Shown in pieces: positions 27,651-36,199 of a stretch of 64,000 nucleotides of DNA; positions within the stretch are counted from its first letter, which is position 1; the number at the start of each line of letters is the position of its first letter. Both the position numbers and the translations under genes were made by a program. This DNA comes from Shewanella putrefaciens (lineage in GTDB: Bacteria > Pseudomonadota > Gammaproteobacteria > Enterobacterales > Shewanellaceae), in assembly GCF_016406305.1 (NCBI RefSeq), contig NZ_CP066369.1, forward strand, positions 2,126,501 through 2,190,500, given 5' to 3'. The notes beneath the pieces are model-generated. The model did no database searches and was not told the origin of the DNA. It was given only the letters and a program-made list of their open reading frames with translations.

Positions 27651-29576
27651 TTAATAGCTAAAATTAAGCTCTTTATCACTAAAGAGTGGCTGAGGCTTTT
27701 GCTTTTGCGCCTCATAGATCAAGCGATAGCTCAATACGGCTTGCACATATTCCCGGGTTTCTGTGAAGGGGATAGATTCGATAAAGCTCATCGTATCTAG
27801 CTTACCATTCGATTGCGCTAACCAGCGACGAACGCGGGAGGGCCCCGCATTATAGGCCGCCGTTGCGAGTACGCGGTTTTGGTTAAACTCCTTTAATAAC
27901 TGGGCGTAATAGGCGCTGCCCAAGTTTAAATTTAACTCTGCACTGTACAAATCATCAGGATTTTTATACTTAGCTCCGTGCTTTTTGGCGGTTGCCTTAG
28001 CGGTTGCCGGCATGATTTGCATTAAGCCGCGAGCACCGACCCCCGATGTGGCGTAGAGAAAAAATGCGCTCTCGCGGCGGCTGATCGCGCGAATTTCATC
28101 GACATTGACCCTATGCTTTTTACTGGCGTGCTCAAAGCCACTTTGGTGTGCCATGGGGAAGCGTAGGGGGATGTCGTCCCACAGCTTACCTTGAATACTG
28201 GCTTCGACCCCAAAGTCATACCAGCCCTGCTCGTGGGCATAACGGCCATAGCGGGCGCGCATTGAATTATCGCTGCGCTTGAGTAATGACATCCATTCAT
28301 AGCGGGCATCGAAGTAGCGATCTAATGCCATCAGCTCTTTAACGCGCACAAAACCGAGATCATCCTCGAGCTTGCTGCTGTTTCCATCGACCACAGGCTC
28401 AGGGCTTTGGTTGAGTGATACGGGTTTATTCAATAATTGCGACGCCGCAAATCCATAAAAATTGCGTTCATTGCTGATGGTTGCTAGGGCCTTAGTCGCA
28501 CTCTCCGGGGCATTTTTGGCATTGGTTCGGTATAGCCAATACTGCCAACGTTCCTTAGTGAGGGTTTCTGGCGTCAGCAAGTTCAAGTAGCGGGCGATAT
28601 GGCTGTGATCTTGTTCCCGTATTGCCCAGCGTAGGCGGCGCTCAACCATATCATCACTTTTCATATCGGGTAGGACGGTATCGACAAAGTCCTTAAAATT
28701 GTTGTCTTGCTCGATCAGCACCCGACGGACAAGGAACTTTTGCAGTTGCTGTTCTTGGGGCGGGGTAAAACGTTTCGTTTTTTGATACCGAGTATACAAA
28801 TTGATGGCTTGGTCGAGATCCTTGCGGGCAAGGCGTTTTAAGCCCGCGGCGACGATATCGCCAACGATAGGATTTTTATCCTTAAATTTCTCGGTATGGC
28901 GCAGGCTGTTGGGATCCTTAAACACGGCGACTAAGCGTTTGGCTTCGTTGCTGTGGCTGGTGATCTTCTGGGATAAATAACTGAGCAGACTAGCTTCATC
29001 TTCATCGAAACTCAGTAGCATGCGGGCCCAAATCACATCCTGTGTGCGTTTTCCTGCTTTTGTCCAAGCGTTAAACAGGGGATCGCATTCCTTTGGACGA
29101 GAGCCACCATAGACCCACAGCGATGTTGCGGCATTGTAGGCGAGCTGAGTTTCCCCTTTAGCGAGCTTGGCTTCATAAAAGTAACATTGCAGGCGCACAT
29201 CCGTTGGTGCGTCCTTGGCGAGGGCAAGAAAATCATTCCAGCGTTTTTTACTGCCCGCATTGACTAAATACTTGGCGCGCAGGCGCTGGTACATGGGCGT
29301 AGTTTGATATTTATTGATAAGCGCTTTAGCCGCTTCACCATGGAGGTCGTTGAGCCTGCCTATGTCAATATCATGATCTAGGTAGATCGCCAGCGGATAA
29401 TCACCCAGTTTGGCGCGTAGGGGTTTATAGACTTCATAATTTTGTTTCTTCAAGGCTTTTTCAGCATCGAGAAAGGTTTTTTGCGTTGGGGTTAAAGCCC
29501 AAGCTGCAGAGGCATTAAATGCCCCTGCTATGACTATCGCGCTAGATAAAACCATATGTATTAATGGTTTGCACAT
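27651..29576 (-). CDS. slt: Soluble lytic murein transglycosylase
   Basis: 641 residues with the ATG at 29576, chosen because GGAGG lies 10 bases before it and because it gives a clean signal peptide (hydrophobic about 6-25, ending ASAAWA); a longer frame starts at 29615. E. coli Slt70 is 645. The ring-shaped alpha-helical U and L domains fill about 25-460. The C-terminal lytic transglycosylase (LT) domain has the catalytic Glu in SRRESAF, then GARGLMQIMPATA and TAAYNAGPSRVRRW. It cleaves peptidoglycan glycan strands in the periplasm. Confidence 0.93.
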   Translation of the reverse strand: MCKPLIHMVLSSAIVIAGAFNASAAWALTPTQKTFLDAEKALKKQNYEVYKPLRAKLGDYPLAIYLDHDIDIGRLNDLHGEAAKALINKYQTTPMYQRLRAKYLVNAGSKKRWNDFLALAKDAPTDVRLQCYFYEAKLAKGETQLAYNAATSLWVYGGSRPKECDPLFNAWTKAGKRTQDVIWARMLLSFDEDEASLLSYLSQKITSHSNEAKRLVAVFKDPNSLRHTEKFKDKNPIVGDIVAAGLKRLARKDLDQAINLYTRYQKTKRFTPPQEQQLQKFLVRRVLIEQDNNFKDFVDTVLPDMKSDDMVERRLRWAIREQDHSHIARYLNLLTPETLTKERWQYWLYRTNAKNAPESATKALATISNERNFYGFAASQLLNKPVSLNQSPEPVVDGNSSKLEDDLGFVRVKELMALDRYFDARYEWMSLLKRSDNSMRARYGRYAHEQGWYDFGVEASIQGKLWDDIPLRFPMAHQSGFEHASKKHRVNVDEIRAISRRESAFFLYATSGVGARGLMQIMPATAKATAKKHGAKYKNPDDLYSAELNLNLGSAYYAQLLKEFNQNRVLATAAYNAGPSRVRRWLAQSNGKLDTMSFIESIPFTETREYVQAVLSYRLIYEAQKQKPQPLFSDKELNFSY

Positions 29577-29650
29577 GCAGTTTTTGCCTCCGGGCATCAA
29601 GGTCACAATCGACATTTCCGTATCGATTCAAGGTGAAAGAGATTCAGTTT

Positions 29651-29684
29651 TTAACGTATGTGCTTAATTAACGTATGTGCTTAA
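29651..29684. repeat. 17-bp tandem duplication spanning the rmuC stop
   Basis: TTAACGTATGTGCTTAA at 29651-29667 is repeated exactly at 29668-29684. The rmuC stop codon (29681-29683) lies inside the second copy. Confidence 0.9.
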
Positions 29685-31306
29685 TAGTGTTCGAGTGCGG
29701 TGGCATCCTTAGGTTCAAGGGTTTGGGCTGTGTCCTGCTCTCTTTGATTTTGTTCGACTCTTTGGGTTTGTTCGAGATTGTTTTCTTCGACATCATTTTC
29801 TTCGACATCGTCTTGTTCAATATCATTGTCGTCCAATGCCTCGTTGAGGGCCTTCTCAAGCAACATTTTATCCAATTGCTTGCTGGTATCTACCCCTAAT
29901 TGCTGCATCAAGTGGGCTTGGCGGACTAAGTTCCCTTTACCTGAAGCCAACTTATTCATCGCACTATGATAGGTTTTTTCGGCGTTATCTAGGGCTCGGC
30001 CCAGTTTTTCCATGTCTTCAATATAGCCACAAAGCTTATCGTAAATACGACCCGCTTGTTTGGCTATCGTCTGGGCGTGTTGGTTTTGGTATTCGTAACG
30101 CCAGATATTGTTGATGGTGCGCAGGGCAACCAATAGATTCGTTGGGCTCACCAGCATGATGTTTTGCTCTAGGGCAAAGTTCACTAGGCTTGGATCGTGC
30201 TCTAACGCCAATAAGAATGCGGGTTCAATCGGAATAAACATCAGCACATAGTCTAGGCTTTTAAGCCCGTGCAGACGTTGATAGTCTTTCTGGCTCAACC
30301 CTTTTATATGGTTACGAATAGAAAGCACATGCTCGTTGATGGCCTGTTGACGCAGTTGCGGATCTTCACTGTTAAAGTAACGCTCGTAGCTTAGCAGCGA
30401 CATTTTGGCATCGATCACCACATCTTTATTCTCTGGCAAATGCACTATGACATCGGGCTTAAAGCGTTTGCCATTATCATCCTTGAGATCCTGCTGGGTA
30501 TGATACTCATGGCCCTCACGTAGGCCACTTTCCTGCAGTACTCGGTCTAAAATCACTTCTCCCCAGTTGCCCTGTTGCTTATTATCGCCTTTGAGCGCTT
30601 TGGTTAAGTTGATGGCGTCTTGGCTCATCTTAAGGTTGAGATCGCGCAGGTGTTCGAGTTGATGTTTAAGGGCGCTACGTTCGGATTGTTCGTGGGTGTA
30701 GGATTCACGAATTTGCTGCCTAAAACCTTCTAATTGCTGCTTAAGTGGCCCAAGTACGCCCTCTAATTGGCTGGCATTTTGGTGTTTAAAATTCTCACTG
30801 CGCTCCTCAAATATCCGATTAGCGAGGTTTTCAAATTGGGTTTGCAAACGCACTTCGGCGGTTTCGAGTGTGACAATTTTTTCCTGTAGGGAGGCGTGCT
30901 GTGCTTCGGCTTTTGCCTGAATGGTTTGCTGCATAGCGTTAGATTTTGACAGGGCTAACTGTAACTCTAACTGACGGCGCTGGCTGTCATTGACCTGTTG
31001 CTCTAAACTGGGCACGCGCTCGGCTAAGGCTTCGGCTTTGCCCAGTTGCTCAATCTTTTGCTCAAGTCTTTGTTGATACTGGCGCAGTTGGCTGTCTTTA
31101 TCGTCGACCAATATTTGTTGTTGCGCGAGGGAGAGTTCAGCGTCTTCATTCACTTGACGCATTTCCTGTTCGAGTTCGTCCTTAAACTGTTGCCAGCGTT
31201 GGCGGGTTAAACGTTGATTGAGTAGGGCGCCGATCAATAACCCCAAAAATGCGACGGCGAGAAGGCCGATGATGTCGGCAACGGAAAAAGATTGAGAAAA
31301 TGGCAT
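29681..31306 (-). CDS. rmuC: DNA recombination protein RmuC
   Basis: 541 residues from the ATG at 31306. This start is preferred because AAGGAG lies 11 bases before and the protein then opens MPFSQSFSVADIIGLLAVAFL, the normal RmuC membrane anchor; the frame extends to 31411 without support. After the anchor comes a long coiled coil (about 30-190), then the RmuC nuclease-like domain (about 200-480; DRVLQESGLREGHEY, DVVIDAKMSLLSYERY). The C-terminal tail of about 50 residues is acidic and repetitive (NDIEQDDVEENDVEENN). RmuC limits inversions at short repeats in E. coli. Confidence 0.92.
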   Translation of the reverse strand: MPFSQSFSVADIIGLLAVAFLGLLIGALLNQRLTRQRWQQFKDELEQEMRQVNEDAELSLAQQQILVDDKDSQLRQYQQRLEQKIEQLGKAEALAERVPSLEQQVNDSQRRQLELQLALSKSNAMQQTIQAKAEAQHASLQEKIVTLETAEVRLQTQFENLANRIFEERSENFKHQNASQLEGVLGPLKQQLEGFRQQIRESYTHEQSERSALKHQLEHLRDLNLKMSQDAINLTKALKGDNKQQGNWGEVILDRVLQESGLREGHEYHTQQDLKDDNGKRFKPDVIVHLPENKDVVIDAKMSLLSYERYFNSEDPQLRQQAINEHVLSIRNHIKGLSQKDYQRLHGLKSLDYVLMFIPIEPAFLLALEHDPSLVNFALEQNIMLVSPTNLLVALRTINNIWRYEYQNQHAQTIAKQAGRIYDKLCGYIEDMEKLGRALDNAEKTYHSAMNKLASGKGNLVRQAHLMQQLGVDTSKQLDKMLLEKALNEALDDNDIEQDDVEENDVEENNLEQTQRVEQNQREQDTAQTLEPKDATALEHY

Positions 31307-31426
31307 GGTCACTAGCACTCCTTTAGCTTTGGCGCTTAGGGTCGCATGCCCCCTAAAAGGCTTCAAGTGCTTTAATGAACAATCTGTTTGCGCGCAGGCT
31401 TGAATGAGCAAGTCTTATACATTTAA

Positions 31427-31448
31427 ATCTTCAGGTTGTTTGGGTATA
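31427..31448 (-). repeat. 22-bp repeat, left copy
   Basis: ATCTTCAGGTTGTTTGGGTATA is written here as its reverse complement at 33793-33814, with all 22 bases matching. It lies between rmuC and msrP. I believe similar sequences are dispersed in Shewanella genomes, but this needs a count. Confidence 0.85.
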
Positions 31449-31594
31449 AGTGACAATGAAAGATTTTCCCGCATTCCACTGTCTATACCATAGAGGTTCA
31501 TAGTGGCTTTAGATGAGTGCGCTACACATGCTATGTAATCATCCTAGAGCCAGCGTGAGCATAATGCAGTCGCAATAAATGATAGAGGTGTCAA

Positions 31595-32629
31595 TTGGCT
31601 AATCATTCCCGTTTTACACAAGGTATTCTTAAAAAAGCACAGTGGCATCTGCAGGATAACCAAGTGACGCCAGAGTCGGTATTTCGTGCGCGCCGGCAAA
31701 TCGTCAAAGCCATGGGCTTAGGGGCAATTGGGGCGAGTATTCCAGGTTATGTGCAGGCGGGCCTGTTCGATCTTTTCGGTGAGCAGCCTAAATCCTCTTT
31801 TATTACTACGCCGCTGACCTTTCAACCCAATCAGCGTTACGGCAGCGGTGAAGTGTTAACGCCCTTTGATAAAGTCACGACCCATAATAATTTTTATGAG
31901 TTTGGCACGAGTAAGCAAGATCCCGTCGATAACGCCCAACACTTTAAGGTTGACCCTTGGCAATTACGGATCGAAGGCGAAGTTGAACGACCAATGACGC
32001 TGGACTTTGATGATCTCACCACTATGTTTTCCCTAGAGGAGCGAACCTACCGTTTACGGTGTGTCGAGGCCTGGTCCATGGTGATCCCTTGGGTCGGATT
32101 CCCTCTGGCGGCATTACTTAAAAAAGTCGGAGTGACCCAAAAGGGCAAGTATGTTGCCTTTGAAACCGTCTTCGATCCCGAGCAAATGCCGGGACAAAAG
32201 AGTCGCTTAATGGGTGGTGGTATTCATTATCCCTACGTTGAGGGCTTAACCTTAGCCGAGGCAATGAACGATCTGACTTTGCTGTCTGTGGGCTTATATG
32301 GCAAAACTTTGCCCCCACAAAATGGCGCGCCGATACGCTTAGTGGTGCCTTGGAAATACGGTTTTAAAAGCATTAAGTCCATAGTGCGAATTCGAGTGAT
32401 GGATAAACAGCCGCCCACCAGTTGGAATCAATTAGCCCCCCATGAATATGGTTTTTATGCCAACGTTAACCCCGCCGTCGATCATCCCCGCTGGTCCCAG
32501 GCGAGTGAACGTCGGATAGGTGAAGGGGGACTCTTTTCGGCAAAGCGTATCGATACCCAACCTTTCAATGGTTATGGCGAGTTTGTCGCATCGCTCTATG
32601 GTGATATGGATTTACGTAAATTTTATTGA
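31595..32629 (+). CDS. msrP: Protein-methionine-sulfoxide reductase catalytic subunit MsrP
   Basis: 344 residues, starting TTG: GAGGTG lies five to six bases before, and no better ATG is near. Molybdenum (Mo-MPT) enzyme of the sulfite oxidase family that repairs oxidised methionines in periplasmic proteins. A Tat-type signal is visible ([16 protein letters not shown], twin Arg about 33-34), as is the Mo-ligand Cys in [11 protein letters not shown]. msrQ follows after 26 bases, so the two form the usual operon. Confidence 0.95.
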   Translation: MANHSRFTQGILKKAQWHLQDNQVTPESVFRARRQIVKAMGLGAIGASIPGYVQAGLFDLFGEQPKSSFITTPLTFQPNQRYGSGEVLTPFDKVTTHNNFYEFGTSKQDPVDNAQHFKVDPWQLRIEGEVERPMTLDFDDLTTMFSLEERTYRLRCVEAWSMVIPWVGFPLAALLKKVGVTQKGKYVAFETVFDPEQMPGQKSRLMGGGIHYPYVEGLTLAEAMNDLTLLSVGLYGKTLPPQNGAPIRLVVPWKYGFKSIKSIVRIRVMDKQPPTSWNQLAPHEYGFYANVNPAVDHPRWSQASERRIGEGGLFSAKRIDTQPFNGYGEFVASLYGDMDLRKFY

Positions 32630-32655
32630 GAGTGATGAGTTGATGGAAATGACCT

Positions 32656-33294
32656 ATGTTTAGATTGACAGCTAAGCAGCTGATTTTGCTTAAAACAGTA
32701 TTTCATCTCGTGGGGTTATTGCCCCTCGTTTTGCTCGTATTGAGTGTTATGGCAGGGCGGGCCGGTGGCGATCCCGTGCAGTACATTATTCACTTTACTG
32801 GGATAGGTGCCCTCAATGCCTTAGTGGCAACTTTACTGATTTCGCCCGTCGCTAAGGCGTTTAAGCTGGGTTTTTTAATGCAGACTCGCCGCCTCGTCGG
32901 TTTATATGTGTTTGCCTACGCCAGTTTGCATATCGCGGCTTTTTTCAGTTTAGATCTGCTGTTTGCATGGGAATTGCTGTTGAGCGAAGTGGTGAAACGT
33001 CCCTACATCTTAGTGGGAGCCGTGGCTTATCTGATTGTAACAGCCTTAGCGGTCACGTCTTTTAAGGCGTTGATGCGTAAGATGGGGCGCCGTTGGCAAA
33101 CTCTGCACAATGGGGTTTACCTTGTAGCACTACTGGCGCCTATCCATTTTTATTGGTCGGTTAAATCAGAGATTATTGAACCGAGCCTGTATCTTTTGGG
33201 CTTGAGTCTGTTGCTGTTGTGGCGTTTACCAAACTGGCATAAAAAACGTCAGGCTCGCCCGGTAGATATGATAGCTAAAGAACCTAGAACCTAG
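32656..33294 (+). CDS. msrQ: Haem-binding membrane subunit MsrQ
   Basis: 212 residues with about six membrane helices and the conserved histidines of the ferric-reductase-like family (ASLHIAAF, LHNGVYLVALLAPIHFYW). It takes electrons from the quinone pool and gives them to MsrP. The last codons, KEPRT and stop, fall in a 7-bp tandem repeat, so the C-terminus may differ between strains. Confidence 0.95.
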   Translation: MFRLTAKQLILLKTVFHLVGLLPLVLLVLSVMAGRAGGDPVQYIIHFTGIGALNALVATLLISPVAKAFKLGFLMQTRRLVGLYVFAYASLHIAAFFSLDLLFAWELLLSEVVKRPYILVGAVAYLIVTALAVTSFKALMRKMGRRWQTLHNGVYLVALLAPIHFYWSVKSEIIEPSLYLLGLSLLLLWRLPNWHKKRQARPVDMIAKEPRT

Positions 33295-33314
33295 AACCTA
33301 GAGACTAGAACCTA
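33280..33314. repeat. 7-bp tandem repeat over the msrQ stop
   Basis: Unit GAACCTA: three perfect copies (33280-33300), a variant GAGACTA (33301-33307), then another perfect copy (33308-33314). The msrQ stop TAG (33292-33294) is inside. Confidence 0.9.
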
Positions 33315-33335
33315 GCTTCTCAAGCTAACGATAAG

Positions 33336-33746
33336 TTATCCTAGCCCTTGGGTGGCTGATTTCATCTGAATAAATTCAATCTTGTAACCATCGGGATCCT
33401 CAACGAAGGCGATCTCCGTGGTGCCACCCGCAACTGGGCCTGGGGCGCGGGTGACTTTACCACCCGCCGCCGCAATGGCAGCGCAACGGGCATAAATGTC
33501 TTCATCGCCAATTGCGAGATGGCCAAAACCTGTGCCTAAATCATATTTTTCTGTCCCCCAGTTGTAGGTCAGCTCGACGACGGCTTGGCCGGTTGACTCC
33601 TCACCATAGCCAACAAAGGCTAAAGAATATTGGTACTCTGGGTTTTCTGAGGTGCGTAGTAGTTTCATGCCTAGCACTTGGGTGTAAAAAGCGATACTGC
33701 GTTCTAAGTTACCGACGCGGATCATAGTGTGTAACAGTTGCGACAT
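33336..33746 (-). CDS. gloA: Lactoylglutathione lyase (glyoxalase I)
   Basis: 136 residues, the bacterial Ni-type size. It converts the methylglyoxal-glutathione hemithioacetal to lactoylglutathione. Metal-ligand segments are in place: H6 in [10 protein letters not shown] in [11 protein letters not shown] in GFGHLAIG and E in YKIEFIQ. Convergent with msrQ. Confidence 0.95.
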   Translation of the reverse strand: MSQLLHTMIRVGNLERSIAFYTQVLGMKLLRTSENPEYQYSLAFVGYGEESTGQAVVELTYNWGTEKYDLGTGFGHLAIGDEDIYARCAAIAAAGGKVTRAPGPVAGGTTEIAFVEDPDGYKIEFIQMKSATQGLG

Positions 33747-33792
33747 GGAATTATCTCGGTAAATGAATGGCGTGCGGAGTATATCAAAGATG

Positions 33793-33814
33793 TATACCCA
33801 AACAACCTGAAGAT
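33793..33814 (+). repeat. 22-bp repeat, right copy
   Basis: TATACCCAAACAACCTGAAGAT, the exact reverse complement of 31427-31448. The two copies bracket msrP-msrQ-gloA at a distance of about 2.34 kb. Confidence 0.85.
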
Positions 33815-33987
33815 GCAGGATACAGCGGCTGATGTTTGTGGGTTACCCCGTGGTTAACCTCACGATTTTTGAATGAATAGGGTTAATAGCGAGTGATAAT
33901 TTAGCTGTTGCTCACAAAACGCAGAGACAAACATGGGTTTTTATCACTAGGTTGATAATAATGTCATCATACCCACTAGGAGAGTGA

Positions 33988-34074
33988 ATGATGAACACCG
34001 AACTTAAAATGGCGCTAGGTACCACACTTGTAATTGCTTTATTTTTCAGTGCGTTCTTTGTCTCTATCTTTTAA
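33988..34074 (+). CDS. ynhF: YnhF-like small membrane protein (28 aa)
   Basis: A 28-codon gene: MMNTELKMALGTTLVIALFF then eight more hydrophobic residues. TAGGAGAG lies right before the ATG at good spacing; the second ATG (33991) is an equal start. The sequence closely follows E. coli YnhF as I remember it (M-S/N-T-D/E-L-K-x-S/A-L-x-T-T-I/L-I/V), a one-helix inner-membrane protein of unknown function. It is too short for routine gene calling. A terminator follows about 105 bases later, leaving a sizeable 3' untranslated region. Confidence 0.7.
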   Translation: MMNTELKMALGTTLVIALFFSAFFVSIF

Positions 34075-34178
34075 TCTATGTTTATTGTCGACCCTTGGGC
34101 AACTCAGCTTTAGGGTATAGCTACGATTGTGGCACCATAATAATTGTGGAGATGTCTTCGCAATTGCTCCCTAACAAG

Positions 34179-34201
34179 AAGCCGCAGCAGCGGCTTTTTG
34201 C
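34179..34201 (+). terminator. Terminator after the YnhF-like gene
   Basis: Perfect 7-bp stem (AAGCCGC 34179-34185, complement 34190-34196) with a 4-base loop and a T-run. It ends the transcript coming from 33988. Confidence 0.85.
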
Positions 34202-34311
34202 TTATTTATTCTATCTGACCGCGCCGTAGATCGCACTTTTGGGCACATATTCCCAAAGGCAGCATTCCCGTACCTTGCATCCATAAATAGCTAGGAGAGA
34301 CTGGCTGGTGA

Positions 34312-34370
34312 AAATTAGTTTGATTTTTAACTAATTTGATATTCATATATTTTGATTTTCAAACTATAAT
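34312..34370 (+). promoter_or_regulatory. dmeF promoter with triple TTTGAT operator
   Basis: TATAAT at 34365-34370 with TTCATA at 34342-34347 (17-bp spacing) makes a plausible sigma-70 promoter, 57 bases before dmeF. TTTGAT occurs at 34319, 34335 and 34351, exactly 16 bp apart. The third is part of the palindrome TTTGATTTTCAAA, which lies between -35 and -10. A 9-bp inverted repeat AAATTAGTT/AACTAATTT (34312-34337) covers the first two. This looks like an operator for a repressor, perhaps the MarR protein coded downstream (inference). Confidence 0.55.
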
Positions 34371-34426
34371 CCGATTGAGAGTCTACCATCAGGTATCCAA
34401 TTTTGTGCCGTGTAGGGAAAAATATA

Positions 34427-35599
34427 ATGAAATCAGAGCCCGCTAGACAAGAAACCGCATATCACTCAGGTCATGGTCACTCGATTGCCCAGTGGCAACA
34501 TGGCCATGGTTTTTCGAACCAAAATACCGAGGGTGAAAAAAATACCCGTTATGTGCTTTATCTGACAGTGATCACTATGGTGGCTGAGATTGTCGCTGGG
34601 ACCCTATATGGTTCAATGGCGCTGCTTGCCGATGGTTGGCATATGGGAACACATGCGGCCGCTTTTATGATCACACTGTTTGCTTATTCCTATGCCCGTA
34701 AACATGCTAACGATCCGGCATTTGCCTTTGGTACGGGTAAGGTGAGTGTGCTCGGCGGTTACACCAGTGCGATAGCCTTGGGATTGGTGGCCTTAGTGAT
34801 GTTGATTGAATCGGGAATGCGCTTAATTAATCCGGAGCAAATTCATTTTAACGAAGCGATTTTTGTGGCGGTCATAGGATTAACGGTAAATGTGCTCAGT
34901 GTGTTTTTGCTCAAAGATCATCATAGCCATGATCATGGGCATCAGCACGACCACGATGATCACGGCCACGATGAAGATCATGACCATAGCCATTGCTGCC
35001 AGCAAGATCACCTCCATAATGCAGAGCATGAGCATGAGCATGAGCATGAGCATGAGCATGAGCATGAGCATGAGCATGAGCATGAGCATGAGCATGAGAA
35101 TGAGCATACCCACAGTCACGGCGGACATGATCACAACCTACGCGCCGCTTATTTCCATGTTTTAGCCGATGCCTTAACTTCCGTGCTGGCGATTGCCGCC
35201 TTACTCTTTGGTAAATATATGGGATTGACTTGGCTCGACCCCGTGATGGGCATAGTGGGCGCCATCATTATTAGCCGTTGGTCCTGGGGGCTCATTCAGC
35301 AAACGAGTCCAATTCTGTTGGACGGTGGGGTGAAAGCCTCTTTGCAACGTCAGGTGAGAGAAACCATCGAAGCCGTGCCCGATCACCAAGTGGCTGACTT
35401 GCATATTTGGCGTGTGAGTGCCGATCACCATGCTATTATGGTGTCAATTGTGTCCCACTCACCGAAAGAAGCCAGTTATTTTAATCAGTTACTGGCTAAA
35501 TTCCCTGAGTTGTCCCATATCACCATTGAACTGCATACTTGCCGCCAGCGCGAGTGTGTCACTAAGGATGACAAATTAAGGATGACAAATGACTGTTGA
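34427..35599 (+). CDS. dmeF: CDF-family Co(II)/Ni(II) efflux transporter DmeF
   Basis: 390 residues from the ATG at 34427, preferred over a TTG 24 bases upstream. Cation diffusion facilitator with His-rich N-terminus (HSGHGHSIAQWQHGHG), six membrane helices carrying the metal site residues (LLADGWHMGTHA and HVLADALTSVLA), and a C-terminal cytoplasmic domain (about 310-385). It exports divalent metals by proton antiport; the DmeF-type N-terminus suggests Co/Ni. Between helices 4 and 5 is a very long His loop whose centre is 12 perfect Glu-His pairs coded by a hexanucleotide repeat. The C-terminus is altered by a 14-bp duplication. Overlaps the MarR gene by 11 bases. Confidence 0.92.
   Translation: MKSEPARQETAYHSGHGHSIAQWQHGHGFSNQNTEGEKNTRYVLYLTVITMVAEIVAGTLYGSMALLADGWHMGTHAAAFMITLFAYSYARKHANDPAFAFGTGKVSVLGGYTSAIALGLVALVMLIESGMRLINPEQIHFNEAIFVAVIGLTVNVLSVFLLKDHHSHDHGHQHDHDDHGHDEDHDHSHCCQQDHLHNAEHEHEHEHEHEHEHEHEHEHEHEHENEHTHSHGGHDHNLRAAYFHVLADALTSVLAIAALLFGKYMGLTWLDPVMGIVGAIIISRWSWGLIQQTSPILLDGGVKASLQRQVRETIEAVPDHQVADLHIWRVSADHHAIMVSIVSHSPKEASYFNQLLAKFPELSHITIELHTCRQRECVTKDDKLRMTNDC
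35024..35107 (+). repeat. GAGCAT hexanucleotide microsatellite in dmeF
   Basis: Twelve perfect GAGCAT units (35024-35095), then GAGAAT and one more GAGCAT. It codes for (Glu-His)n in the metal-binding loop of DmeF. Changes in copy number stay in frame, so loop length could vary between cells or strains. Confidence 0.95.
35563..35590. repeat. 14-bp tandem duplication at the dmeF/marR junction
   Basis: TAAGGATGACAAAT at 35563-35576 and again at 35577-35590, perfect. The second copy supplies the AAGG ribosome binding site and start of the MarR gene. Because 14 is not a multiple of three, it also changed the dmeF frame end. Confidence 0.95.
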
Positions 35600-36053
35600 G
35601 CAATTGCATGTAAGCGAGCCGCATTTAGCTTCGGCGCATTCAACCGATCAGGCGCTGAACCATGTGATCATCGAATTTTACGAAAAGCTGTCCTCTTGGG
35701 AGCATGCCATCGTCCGCGATAAAGGGTTTAGTTTATCGCAGGTACACACGATAGAACTCCTTGGTGTACACGGGGCGATGCGGATGAAGGAACTGGCCGA
35801 TAAAATCGGCGTGACCACAGGAACGCTGACAGTGCAAATCGATAAGATGGTCGAAGCGCAGTGGGTGGTTCGCCGCCCCCATGAAAGCGATCGACGCTCA
35901 ATTTTGGTGGAGCTCACCGATAAAGGCCGCGCTGTGTTCCTCGAACATGATGCGCTGCATTTACAACTCACGACGGACTTAACCGCCAAAATGAACAGTG
36001 AAGAGCGCATAGTGCTACTCAATCTGCTTTCCCGCATGAATAACGAGTTTTAA
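35589..36053 (+). CDS. MarR-family transcriptional regulator
   Basis: 154 residues. Winged helix-turn-helix of the MarR type: MRMKELADKIGVTTGTLTVQIDKM is the recognition region and RRPHESDRRSILVELTDKGR the wing (about 65-120). It overlaps dmeF by 11 bases and so is translated from the same message; it is the natural candidate for control of dmeF. Many MarR proteins bind as dimers to palindromes, which fits the sites at 34312-34363. A terminator follows 12 bases after the stop. Confidence 0.9.
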   Translation: MTVEQLHVSEPHLASAHSTDQALNHVIIEFYEKLSSWEHAIVRDKGFSLSQVHTIELLGVHGAMRMKELADKIGVTTGTLTVQIDKMVEAQWVVRRPHESDRRSILVELTDKGRAVFLEHDALHLQLTTDLTAKMNSEERIVLLNLLSRMNNEF

Positions 36054-36065
36054 TCTGCTTTTAAA

Positions 36066-36090
36066 CAGCGCCCTCCATGGGCGCTTTTTT
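36066..36090 (+). terminator. Terminator after the MarR gene
   Basis: AGCGCCC...GGGCGCT stem (36067-36073 with 36079-36085) and a 5-base loop, followed by TTTTTT. Confidence 0.88.
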
Positions 36091-36199
36091 ATGGGCAGTT
36101 CAGAGTGAATCCTTTTAATTCATCCTCGATTAATCATCCTCGAGCAATCATGCATGATTACAAGCGCTTATCTTTTGTTACATTCTTGTTGGATTAATA

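Larger units (their letters stand above)
34075..34426. other. 352-bp region between ynhF-like gene and dmeF
   Basis: It holds the 3' untranslated region and terminator of the small gene (to 34201), about 100 bases without visible signal, and then the dmeF control region with repeated TTTGAT elements and a promoter (34312-34370). No further gene seen. Confidence 0.6.

Noticed and set aside
33945..33975. Possible FNR/CRP site (TTGATAATAATG) before the YnhF-like gene
   Set aside because: Only one half-site fits TTGAT-N4-ATCAA; the second half does not match.
35024..35107. Regular repeats that could be mistaken for a CRISPR array
   Set aside because: 6-bp units without spacers, in frame within dmeF; no cas genes.
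34880..35134. Antisense frame rich in Met-Leu repeats and a plus-frame Met-Ser repeat over dmeF
   Set aside because: Both are simply other readings of the GAGCAT microsatellite; the DmeF frame explains the sequence.
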